Of a stretch of DNA of 64,000 nucleotides, positions 1 through 7,383 are shown piece by piece (the stretch's first letter is position 1; every line of letters starts with the position of its first letter). The DNA is from 34-65-8 sp963529855 (GTDB lineage Bacteria > Pseudomonadota > Alphaproteobacteria > Sphingomonadales > Sphingomonadaceae). A program made the position numbers and the translations under genes. The stretch is from the NCBI GenBank assembly GCA_963529855.1, contig CAURZK010000002.1:496001-560000 (forward strand), read 5' to 3'. The notes beneath the pieces were generated by a model, which worked only from the letters and a program-made list of their open reading frames with translations, was not told the origin of the DNA and searched no databases.

Positions 1-165
1 GTGCGCGGCGATGTCCTGCGCGGCTGGAACCAGAATGGCATGATCGCCCTGATTTATGCCCACCTGATGTCGCTCGACCTGATGCGTGCGATTTTCGCGC
101 GCCAGCAGCAGCAGGGCAAAGGTCCCAAGCTGCCGAATGCAGCCGCGCTGGCCACCGCGCAATAG
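1..165 (+). CDS. SapC family protein, C-terminal fragment
   Basis: The last 54 codons of a gene that enters from the left edge. The frame stays open from base 1 to the TAG at 163-165. The segment GWNQNGMIALIYAHLMSLDL followed by a polar tail rich in Q, K and A matches, from memory, the C-terminus of the SapC-family proteins common in Sphingomonadales. SapC was first described next to Campylobacter S-layer genes, and its role in sphingomonads is not established. The upstream part lies outside the window, so the start and full length are unknown. A strong rho-independent terminator follows 130 bases downstream. Confidence 0.75.
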   Translation: MRGDVLRGWNQNGMIALIYAHLMSLDLMRAIFARQQQQGKGPKLPNAAALATAQ

Positions 166-260
166 CAGGCAAGAGGGGCGCGAGCAGGGTTGAAACACCC
201 CGCTTTCGCCCCTATTTCCGATTCGTCCGGCTTACGCTTCCCTCATGGCGTAGCCGGATC

Positions 261-278
261 GGTGCACGAAAGTGCACC
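261..278. repeat. Short hairpin, GTGCAC arms with GAAA loop
   Basis: GGTGCAC (261-267), loop GAAA, GTGCACC (272-278) form a perfect 7-bp stem with a GNRA-type tetraloop. It lies 17 bases before the larger terminator hairpin, whose arms also contain GTGCA/TGCAC. The two stems could therefore pair alternatively. No T run follows, so alone it is not a terminator. Confidence 0.5.
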
Positions 279-295
279 TCCTCCCTGAACCTTGG

Positions 296-328
296 CCACC
301 TCGTGCATCGTGCACGGGGTGGTTTTTT
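296..328 (+). terminator. Rho-independent terminator after sapC
   Basis: A 12-bp stem (296-307 with 311-322, one G-T pair) closes on a TCG loop and is followed directly by six T residues at 323-328. It sits between the converging sapC fragment and the formylglutamate amidohydrolase gene and overlaps the last two bases of the latter. Polarity of the T run serves the plus-strand gene. Confidence 0.9.
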
Positions 329-1283
329 ATTCGGCAGCCAGCATGAAGCCCGGCTCCCGCCCAAGCGCCGCGGTGCAGCTTGCCAGATCGCGCACCAGCC
401 CAGCCAGCAGACGGGCAACCGCCGGCAGGCGCGCAGATGGCACCGCCAGCTGCGCGTCCAGGTACGCCGCCCGGCACACTTCCAGTTGCAGCGCATGAAT
501 GCCCCGCCCTGGCTGGGCATGCCGGTCGAGCACATACCCGCCGGCGTAAGGGCGGTTATGCGCCACTGCGCGCCCGGCCTGCCCCAGATAGGTCAGCGTG
601 CGCGCCGACAAGACTGCATCGCAGCTTGCACCGAAACGATCGCCCACCACGAACTGCGCTGGCTGTTCGCCCGGGATGCGGCCCCGCAGCGGGGGCATCG
701 AATGAAGGTCGATCAACAGCGCCGCGCCCCAGCGATCGCGGATCGATTCCAGCGCCTGGCCCAGCTGCCTGTGATAAGGTTGGTGAACGCCCGAGATCCG
801 CTGGTCGAGTTCGTCCCTGGTGAGGGGGCGGTTCCATATCTCGCCTAGTCCGCCCAGCCGCCGGGGGACCAGCCCCAGGCCGGCCCGCGAACGCCGGTTG
901 GCGAGCGATCGCCGCTGCCCGCGCGGCGCAGCGCCTGCAATCATGTCCCAGTCGATGTCGTCGCTCGCCCGGTTGAGGTCGATCAGCGCGCGCGGCGCGC
1001 GCGCGACCAGCAGCGCTGCACCGGTTTGCCGTGCGATTTCCAGCGCCAGCGTATCGACATGGCGATCTTCCAGCCGCAGCGCCGCATATTCCGGATTGCG
1101 CATTCGCGCCCTCAGGTCGTCGCTATAGTCACGGCCGCCGTGCGGTACGGCGATGAGGACCGGCAGGGGCGGCGATGGCGGTAACCACAGCTGGAATGCG
1201 GGCGCGCCTGTGCCGGGGATGGCCCCGCCCGCCAGCCCGTGCGAATCAACGCCGATGCCGCTTTCGTCGATCATTTCGAGCAA
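327..1283 (-). CDS. N-formylglutamate amidohydrolase family protein
   Basis: A 318-residue protein of the formylglutamate amidohydrolase (HutG-like) family, which hydrolyses N-formyl-glutamate or related N-acyl amino acids with a bound metal. Visible family motifs are PHGG at residues 47-50, DRHVD at 73-77, DLNR at 102-105 and a later IDLHSMPP segment. The C-terminal third has GGYVLDRHAQ and IHALQLEV. No other histidine-degradation genes are nearby, so involvement in the hut pathway is not shown; the exact substrate is open. Start is uncertain: the first candidate is TTG at 1283, an in-frame ATG lies at 1274, and neither has a clear Shine-Dalgarno site. Transcribed divergently from the cpdR-like gene. 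Confidence 0.85.
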   Translation of the reverse strand: MLEMIDESGIGVDSHGLAGGAIPGTGAPAFQLWLPPSPPLPVLIAVPHGGRDYSDDLRARMRNPEYAALRLEDRHVDTLALEIARQTGAALLVARAPRALIDLNRASDDIDWDMIAGAAPRGQRRSLANRRSRAGLGLVPRRLGGLGEIWNRPLTRDELDQRISGVHQPYHRQLGQALESIRDRWGAALLIDLHSMPPLRGRIPGEQPAQFVVGDRFGASCDAVLSARTLTYLGQAGRAVAHNRPYAGGYVLDRHAQPGRGIHALQLEVCRAAYLDAQLAVPSARLPAVARLLAGLVRDLASCTAALGREPGFMLAAE

Positions 1284-1397
1284 TTGCTGCAGCGCCGGCG
1301 CACTGCTGTCAAAGGTTCGTGCTCATGAATGTCTCAAAGCAGGGCAACCGTTTCTGACGGGAAGATTTCTTAAGCGCTGGGGCGTAGGGCAAAGCGC

Positions 1398-1787
1398 ATG
1401 AACACCAGCCATTCCTTGCGCATCCTCCTCGCCGAAGACGATGAGGCCATGCGCGGCTATATCAGCCGCGCGCTCGAGAACGCGGGGTACGAAGTGGCTG
1501 CGGTGGATCGCGGCACGGCGGCCCTGCCCCTGCTCGAAAACGAGCGATTCGACCTGCTGCTTTCCGATATCGTGATGCCGGAAATGGACGGTATCGAACT
1601 GGCCCAGCGCTGCGCCGAGTGCAGCCCGCGCACCAAGGTGATGTTCATCACAGGGTTTGCCGCGGTCACGCTCAAGGCCAGCCGCGATCAGCCCCAGGCC
1701 AAAGTGCTGTCGAAACCGTTCCACCTGCGCGACCTGGTGATGGAAGTGGAGCGTGCTTTCGAAGACCGTATTGCACTAACCGTTTAG
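1398..1787 (+). CDS. cpdR: CpdR-like single-domain response regulator
   Basis: A 129-residue receiver domain with no output domain. Acidic pocket E13/D14/D15, phosphoacceptor D57 (motif LLLSDIVMPEMDG), T85 and K106 (SKPF) are all present, so it should be phosphorylatable. In Caulobacter CpdR is phosphorylated through CckA-ChpT and, when unphosphorylated, delivers substrates to ClpXP during the cell cycle. The call rests on size, the SDIVMPEMDGIELA motif and the KPF loop, from memory of the family. Another short receiver protein is possible. It stands alone between a divergent hydrolase and tRNA-Val. Confidence 0.8.
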   Translation: MNTSHSLRILLAEDDEAMRGYISRALENAGYEVAAVDRGTAALPLLENERFDLLLSDIVMPEMDGIELAQRCAECSPRTKVMFITGFAAVTLKASRDQPQAKVLSKPFHLRDLVMEVERAFEDRIALTV

Positions 1788-1856
1788 GGTATTGCACGGT
1801 TTGATCGCGCCCGCTAAAGGGCGCGCCTGCCGCACGATGCGGCACGCCGATGGTGC

Positions 1857-1931
1857 GGGCGTATAGCTCAGTGGTAGAGCACTATGTTGACATCGTAGGG
1901 GTCGCAAGTTCAATCCTTGCTACGCCCACCA
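1857..1931 (+). tRNA. tRNA-Val(GAC)
   Basis: Complete cloverleaf: acceptor 1857-1863 with 1921-1927, D stem GCTC/GAGC, anticodon stem CTATG/CGTAG with loop TTGACAT giving anticodon GAC, T stem GCAAG/CTTGC with loop TTCAATC, discriminator A, and encoded CCA at 1929-1931. 75 nt. Followed by a strong terminator. Confidence 0.97.
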
Positions 1932-1952
1932 TCCGGCAACCTCCCGAGGTTG

Positions 1953-1981
1953 AAAAGCCCGCCCCCACGGCGGGCTTTTTT
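1953..1981 (+). terminator. Rho-independent terminator of tRNA-Val
   Basis: GCCCGCC (1957-1963) pairs with GGCGGGC (1969-1975) around a CCCAC loop and is followed by six T residues; A residues on the 5' side extend the stem. Confidence 0.95.
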
Positions 1982-2059
1982 CGTTTGGGCCCCTTCCCTT
2001 GCACCATGCCCTCCCTCTGCTAAAGCGCGGCGCAAACGCTAGGCAAAGACAGGGCAATC

Positions 2060-3283
2060 ATGCAGAAAATCCAGGTCAAGAATCCGGTCGTCGAGCTAGA
2101 CGGCGACGAGATGACGCGCATCATCTGGCAGTGGATCCGCGAACGGCTGATCCTGCCGTACCTGGACATCGATCTGAAGTACTACGACCTTTCGGTCGAG
2201 AAGCGTGACGAGACCGACGACCAGATCACGATCGATTCCGCCAATGCAATCAAGCAGTACGGCGTCGGCGTGAAATGCGCGACGATCACCCCGGACGAAC
2301 AGCGGGTGGAAGAATTCAGCCTGAAGAAAATGTGGAAGAGCCCCAACGGCACGATCCGCAACATCCTGGGCGGCGTCGTGTTCCGCGAACCGATCGTGAT
2401 CGACAACGTGCCGCGCCTGGTGCCAGGCTGGACCGACCCTATCGTGGTTGGCCGCCATGCCTTCGGCGACCAGTACCGCGCCACCGACACCAAGATCCCC
2501 GGCCCCGGCAAGCTGCGGCTGGTTTTCGATGGCGAGGACGGGACCAAGATCGACCTCGACGTGTTCGACTTCCCCAGCGCCGGCGTGGCGATGGCGATGT
2601 ACAACCTCGACGATTCGATTCGCGATTTCGCCCGCGCCAGCTTCAATTATGGCCTCGGCCTAGGCTGGCCGGTCTATCTCAGCACCAAGAACACGATCAT
2701 GAAGGCCTATGACGGGCGCTTCAAGGACCTGTTCCAGGAAGTGTTCGACACCGAAGGCTTCGCCGAGAAGTTCAAGGAAAAGGGCATCGTCTACGAACAC
2801 CGCCTGATCGACGACATGGTCGCTTCGGCGCTCAAGTGGTCGGGCAAGTTCGTGTGGGCGTGCAAGAACTACGATGGCGACGTGCAGTCGGATACCGTCG
2901 CGCAGGGTTTCGGCTCGCTCGGCCTGATGACGTCGGTGTTGATGAGCCCCGATGGCAAGACGGTCGAGGCGGAAGCCGCGCACGGCACCGTTACCCGCCA
3001 TTATCGCCAGCACCAGCAGGGCAAGGCGACCTCGACCAATCCGATCGCCTCGATTTTCGCCTGGACCCGCGGCCTGATGTATCGCGGCAAGTTCGACGAC
3101 ACGCCCGACGTGGTCCGCTTCGCCGAAACGCTCGAACGGGTCTGCATCGAGACGGTCGAAAAGGGCAAGATGACCAAGGATCTCGCCCTGCTGATCGGCC
3201 CCGACCAGGCCTGGATGACGACCGAGCAGTTCTTCGAGGAAATCGTCCAGAACCTCGAGACGGAGATGGCCAACTGGGCGTGA
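2060..3283 (+). CDS. icd: NADP-dependent isocitrate dehydrogenase
   Basis: 407 residues, the length of the eukaryote-like homodimeric NADP-IDH class (about 400-410), which is usual in alphaproteobacteria instead of the E. coli type. It oxidatively decarboxylates isocitrate to 2-oxoglutarate in the TCA cycle, giving NADPH. Visible signatures: HAFGDQYRATD, the metal-binding YDGDVQSDTVAQGFGSLG, EAEAAHGTVTRHYR and STNPIASIFAW. The ATG at 2060 starts the conserved KIQVKNPVVELDGDEMTRI N-terminus. Five bases separate its stop from the next start, so the following gene is probably cotranscribed. Confidence 0.96.
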   Translation: MQKIQVKNPVVELDGDEMTRIIWQWIRERLILPYLDIDLKYYDLSVEKRDETDDQITIDSANAIKQYGVGVKCATITPDEQRVEEFSLKKMWKSPNGTIRNILGGVVFREPIVIDNVPRLVPGWTDPIVVGRHAFGDQYRATDTKIPGPGKLRLVFDGEDGTKIDLDVFDFPSAGVAMAMYNLDDSIRDFARASFNYGLGLGWPVYLSTKNTIMKAYDGRFKDLFQEVFDTEGFAEKFKEKGIVYEHRLIDDMVASALKWSGKFVWACKNYDGDVQSDTVAQGFGSLGLMTSVLMSPDGKTVEAEAAHGTVTRHYRQHQQGKATSTNPIASIFAWTRGLMYRGKFDDTPDVVRFAETLERVCIETVEKGKMTKDLALLIGPDQAWMTTEQFFEEIVQNLETEMANWA

Positions 3284-3288
3284 TCCGG

Positions 3289-3948
3289 ATGTTGATGGGC
3301 GGGCGGTCTTCGGTGATTGCCGGGGCCGCCCTGCTCGTCGCTGCATCCCCGCTCTACGCACCGCAACTGCTCGCTTTTCCGCACCAGGTCGAAACGCCGA
3401 TCGGCGTGGTGCGGTCAGAAAGCCCGATCTCGCCCGAGGCGCTGGATGCCGCCGTTGCCTATACCCGGGCCCGCATGGCAACGACGCCGCTGGCCGGCCC
3501 CGACGAACGCCGGCCGATCTTCCTGACCGATGGCGGCTGGCGCTGGCACTGGCTGGCACCGGGCGGCGTTTCGGCCTTCGGCCTGACGCGGCCGATCAGC
3601 CGCGCCGTGATTATCAACCGCGCCAATCTGGCAGGTGATGCGGCAGCGGGCGTGCCGACGAACGATCGCAAGCGCACGCTCGGATCCATCCTGGCGCACG
3701 AATTCACGCACGGCCTTGTCCGCCGCAAATATGGCGTGCTGCGCAGCGTCACGTTTCCCCGCTGGAAAGTGGAGGGATATGCCGATCATGTAGCGGGGGA
3801 AAGCACGCTGGACGCAGCGGCAGCAGCCAGGCTTGAAGCAGCGGGCGCAGACCATCCTGCGCTGATCTACTATCGCGGCCGGCAGAAGGTTGCGGCCGAA
3901 CTGGCGAAAAATGGCGGCAACGTCGACGCGCTGTTCCTGGAGAACTGA
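3289..3948 (+). CDS. Putative exported HExxH zinc-protease-like protein
   Basis: 219 residues if ATG 3289 is used; a second in-frame ATG is at 3295. The N-terminus has a positive then hydrophobic segment (SSVIAGAALLVAASPLYA) that fits a signal peptide or membrane anchor. Residues 137-141 read HEFTH, an HExxH zinc motif, and E162 in VEGYADH lies 21 residues on, a plausible third ligand; H167 is another candidate. I do not recognise a named family. It could be an intact minimal zinc peptidase or a remote relative that has lost activity. It starts 5 bases after icd and ends 2 bases before the GNAT-nitrilase gene, so the three probably form one unit. Confidence 0.7.
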   Translation: MLMGGRSSVIAGAALLVAASPLYAPQLLAFPHQVETPIGVVRSESPISPEALDAAVAYTRARMATTPLAGPDERRPIFLTDGGWRWHWLAPGGVSAFGLTRPISRAVIINRANLAGDAAAGVPTNDRKRTLGSILAHEFTHGLVRRKYGVLRSVTFPRWKVEGYADHVAGESTLDAAAAARLEAAGADHPALIYYRGRQKVAAELAKNGGNVDALFLEN

Positions 3949-3950
3949 CC

Positions 3951-5561
3951 ATGGCCGAAAAGACATCCGCCCGGCTGGAAGTGCGCCATGCCCTGATGAA
4001 GGACGTCCGCGGTATCGCCGCGCTTGTCCGCCGCGTCTATGACGACATGCCTGCCTACACCCACGGCGAGATTCGTGGGCAGATCAACAACTTCCCCGAA
4101 GGCTGCTTCGTCGCGCTGCTCGATGAGAAGATCGTCGGGTACTGCGCGACCATGCAGATCGCGCAGCCGCTCGCGTTCGAGGATCATACCTGGGACGAGA
4201 TTACCGGCAACGGCTTCGGCAGCCGCCACGATCCGACCGGCGACTGGCTTTACGGCTACGAGATGTGCGTCGACCCCAAGGTTCGCGGGGTGCGCATTGG
4301 TCGCCGTCTTTACGAGGAACGCCGCGCCCTTGCCGAACAGAACGACCTGACCGGCATCGTGTTCGCCGGGCGCATGCCCAACTTCAAGCGCCACAAGCGC
4401 AAGGTCAGCGGCCCGGAGGAATACCTGGAACAGGTTATCGCCGTGAAAATCCACGATCCCGTCCTGCGCTTCCAGCTGGCCAACGGGTTCGAGCCTGATC
4501 GCGTGATGCGCGGCTACCTGCCGGAGGACAAGAAGTCCGAGGCGAACGCGGTGCTGATGGTCTGGCGCAACCCCTATGTCGAGCGCGACCAGCCGGTAAA
4601 GAAACGGCTGCCTCGCGGGGTCGAATCGGTGCGTGTCGCCACCTGCCAGCTCCAGGCACGCGCCGTTGCCGACTACGCCGAATTTCTGCGCGCGATCGAA
4701 TATTTCGTTGATGTGGCCAGCGATTACGAATCGGACTTCATCGTCTTTCCCGAACTCTTCACGTTGATGCTGCTGAGTTTCGAGGAAAAGGAACTGTCGC
4801 CTGTCGAGGCGATCGAACGATTGTCGGAATATACCCCGCGCCTGAAGGCCGACATTTCCGACATGGCGATGCGGTTCAACATCAACATCGTCGCCGGATC
4901 GCATCCGACCCGACTGGAAGACGGCGACATTCACAACGTCGCCTATGTCTGCCTGCGCGACGGATCAGTCCACGAGCAGGAAAAGATCCACCCCACCCCC
5001 AACGAACGGTACTGGTGGAACATTCGCGGCGGCGACAGCATCGATGTGATCCAGACCGATTGCGGCCCCATCGGCGTCCTGATCTGCTACGACAGCGAAT
5101 TTCCCGAATTGGCCCGCCGCCTCGCAGACGAGGGGGCGCGGATCATCTTCGTTCCGTTCTGTACCGACAGCCGCCAGGGCTACCTGCGCGTGCGCTATTG
5201 CAGCCAGGCACGCGCGATCGAGAACCAGTGCTTCGTCGTGCTGAGCGGCAATGTCGGCAACCTGCCCAATGTCGGCAACATGGACATCCAGTATGCGCAA
5301 AGCTGCATCCTGACGCCCTGCGACTTCCCCTTCGCGCGCGACGGCATCGCAGCCGAGGCGAGCGAGAATGTCGAAACACTGACGATCAGCGACATCAACC
5401 TTGCCGACCTGCAATGGGCCCGTGCCGAAGGCACGGTCCGCAACCTCGCCGATCGCCGGTTCGACCTCTATCGGATCAAGTGGGACAAGGGCGGAAAGCA
5501 CCAGGGCAAGCGCCCGCCGCGCCGCGAACCGCTTGGCCCGCAGACAGTGGGTGGCGGCTGA
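3951..5561 (+). CDS. GNAT acetyltransferase-carbon-nitrogen hydrolase fusion
   Basis: 536 residues with two domains. Residues about 8-215 are a GNAT-type acyltransferase (acetyl-CoA region near VDPKVRGVRIGRRLYEERRA). Residues about 222-500 are a nitrilase-superfamily amidohydrolase with its Glu-Lys-Cys triad visible: E268 in FPELF, K345 in KIHPT and C379 in LICYDSEFPE. This two-domain layout is a known bacterial family (B. subtilis YhcX is one example as I recall), but substrates are not known. The domain pairing suggests deamidation or hydrolysis of a small N-acylated or amide compound coupled to acyl transfer; that is inference. Preceded by the HExxH protein by two bases. Confidence 0.9.
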   Translation: MAEKTSARLEVRHALMKDVRGIAALVRRVYDDMPAYTHGEIRGQINNFPEGCFVALLDEKIVGYCATMQIAQPLAFEDHTWDEITGNGFGSRHDPTGDWLYGYEMCVDPKVRGVRIGRRLYEERRALAEQNDLTGIVFAGRMPNFKRHKRKVSGPEEYLEQVIAVKIHDPVLRFQLANGFEPDRVMRGYLPEDKKSEANAVLMVWRNPYVERDQPVKKRLPRGVESVRVATCQLQARAVADYAEFLRAIEYFVDVASDYESDFIVFPELFTLMLLSFEEKELSPVEAIERLSEYTPRLKADISDMAMRFNINIVAGSHPTRLEDGDIHNVAYVCLRDGSVHEQEKIHPTPNERYWWNIRGGDSIDVIQTDCGPIGVLICYDSEFPELARRLADEGARIIFVPFCTDSRQGYLRVRYCSQARAIENQCFVVLSGNVGNLPNVGNMDIQYAQSCILTPCDFPFARDGIAAEASENVETLTISDINLADLQWARAEGTVRNLADRRFDLYRIKWDKGGKHQGKRPPRREPLGPQTVGGG

Positions 5562-5616
5562 CAAATCGCACCGCCGGGCGGGTGACATGACCGCGGCCAG
5601 CGGTTAGGCGGTTGGC

Positions 5617-7383
5617 ATGGCCGGTGAAATCGCCCCTTCCCCCATGCTGTCCGATGCGCTGGTGATCCTCGGCGCGGCCGGGATCGTCATCCCGGTGTTC
5701 GCCCGGTTCCGCATCACGCCGGTCATCGGGTTCATCCTGATCGGTATCGCCGTCGGCCCGTTCGGGCTGGGCAAGCTCAACTACGAATATCCCTGGCTCG
5801 ATTACGTCACGATATCCGATTCCGATGGACTGCACCTGTTTGCCGAATTCGGCATCATCCTGCTGCTGTTCACGATCGGGCTGGAACTGTCGTTCAACCG
5901 CCTGTGGCAATTACGCAGGCTGGTTTTCGGGCTGGGTGCGCTGGAGCTGGTAATCATCGGCACCAGCATTGCGGTGTTCCTGTCGATGCTGGGGCAGTAC
6001 TGGACCGGCGCGATCGGGCTTGGACTTGCACTGGCGCTATCCTCCACCGCGATCGTGCTGCCGATTTCAGGCACGACTTCGGCGGTCGGCCGCGCCGCGC
6101 TCTCCATGCTGCTGTTCGAAGATATCGCAATCGTCCCGATCATCTTCATGCTCGGCGCGATGGCACCCTATGCACAGGAAGCCGGGTGGGAAGGGCTGGT
6201 CGACACACTGTGGCAAGGCGCCCTGCTGGTTGCCGTGCTGCTGATCGCCGGACGATTTGCCCTGCCCCGCCTGTTCGCGCAGGCAGCCCGGACCAAGAGC
6301 CCCGAGCTGTTCCTTGCTGCGACCATGCTGGTCGTGATCGGCTCCAGCCTGGCCACGGCGGCCGTTGGCCTGTCGCCCATCGTCGGCGCGCTGATTGCGG
6401 GTCTGCTGATTGCCGAAACCGAATATCACGGCGAAGTCGAACAGATCATGGCCCCGTTCAAGGGGCTGGCGCTGGGCGTGTTCCTGATCACTGTGGGCAT
6501 GAGCATCGACCTGCTGACGGTCTGGGAACACCTGGGCCTGATTGCATTGGCAGTGGTCGGCGTTCTGACATTCAAGGCGGTCGTCACCGGCGTTTTGCTG
6601 CGAATAATGGGCGCCCGCCGCAGCACCGCGGCAGAAACCGGCATTCTGATGGCGAGCCCGTCGGAAACCACGCTGATTGTGCTCAGCGCAGCCAGCGCTG
6701 CCCTGCTGATCCAGCCCGGCACGGCACAGTTCTGGCAGATCGTCACCGCGATCGGGCTGACCGTGACGCCGCTGCTGGCACTGCTGGGGCGCCAGATTGC
6801 CAAGCGAGTCGAACCCGCGCCCGGTGTCACTCCGGACGAGGATGGCGAACAGCGCGTGATCATCGTGGGCGCAGGCCGGGTCGGCCGCCTCGTCGCGCAG
6901 ATGCTCGATGCGCACGGGCGCCCCTATATCGCCATCGATAGCGATGGCGACCTGGTCGAGAACGCGCGCCGCAAGGGCTACCGCGCCGTTTTTGCCGATG
7001 CCGCACGCGCCGCCACGCTCAGCCGGGTGGGCGTGGAAAAAGCTGCCGCTCTGGTGCTGACGATGGACGAGCCGGTCCTGGCCCAGCGGCTGGTGGCGCG
7101 GTTCAGGCGGGAATATCCGGACCTGCTCATCGTCGCTCGTGCGCGCGATACGGCCCATGCGGCCGCGCTCTATCGCGCGGGGGCGAGCCACGCCGTTCCC
7201 GAAACGCTGGAAGCCTCGCTTCAGCTATCTGAAGCAGTGCTGGTCGATATCGGCGTGCCGATGGGCCCGGTCATCGCTTCTATCCATGAGAAGCGCGACG
7301 AATTTCGCGCCCGGATCGAGGAAGACGGCGCGCTCGATTACAAACCCAAGCTGCGGGCAAGCACGATCGACAGCCCGGCCTAG
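5617..7383 (+). CDS. Kef-type (CPA2) monovalent cation:proton antiporter
   Basis: 588 residues. The first ~400 are very hydrophobic, with about 12 membrane spans typical of the Na+/H+ exchanger fold (FILIGIAVGPFGLG, FGIILLLFTIGLELSF, ALALSSTAIVLP). From about residue 412 comes a cytoplasmic TrkA-N/RCK domain with the nucleotide-binding RVIIVGAGRVGRLVAQML. This is the KefB/KefC/YbaL architecture, K+ or Na+ efflux in exchange for protons, gated by nucleotide or glutathione adducts in characterised members. The particular ion and gating ligand cannot be read from sequence. The stop overlaps the converging alaS stop by four bases. Confidence 0.92.
   Translation: MAGEIAPSPMLSDALVILGAAGIVIPVFARFRITPVIGFILIGIAVGPFGLGKLNYEYPWLDYVTISDSDGLHLFAEFGIILLLFTIGLELSFNRLWQLRRLVFGLGALELVIIGTSIAVFLSMLGQYWTGAIGLGLALALSSTAIVLPISGTTSAVGRAALSMLLFEDIAIVPIIFMLGAMAPYAQEAGWEGLVDTLWQGALLVAVLLIAGRFALPRLFAQAARTKSPELFLAATMLVVIGSSLATAAVGLSPIVGALIAGLLIAETEYHGEVEQIMAPFKGLALGVFLITVGMSIDLLTVWEHLGLIALAVVGVLTFKAVVTGVLLRIMGARRSTAAETGILMASPSETTLIVLSAASAALLIQPGTAQFWQIVTAIGLTVTPLLALLGRQIAKRVEPAPGVTPDEDGEQRVIIVGAGRVGRLVAQMLDAHGRPYIAIDSDGDLVENARRKGYRAVFADAARAATLSRVGVEKAAALVLTMDEPVLAQRLVARFRREYPDLLIVARARDTAHAAALYRAGASHAVPETLEASLQLSEAVLVDIGVPMGPVIASIHEKRDEFRARIEEDGALDYKPKLRASTIDSPA

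Noticed and set aside
2096..3559. Long open frames opposite or offset to icd and other genes throughout the window
   Set aside because: High G+C gives long spurious frames; these have Arg/Pro/Ala-rich, low-complexity translations, no motifs, and lie over well-supported genes.
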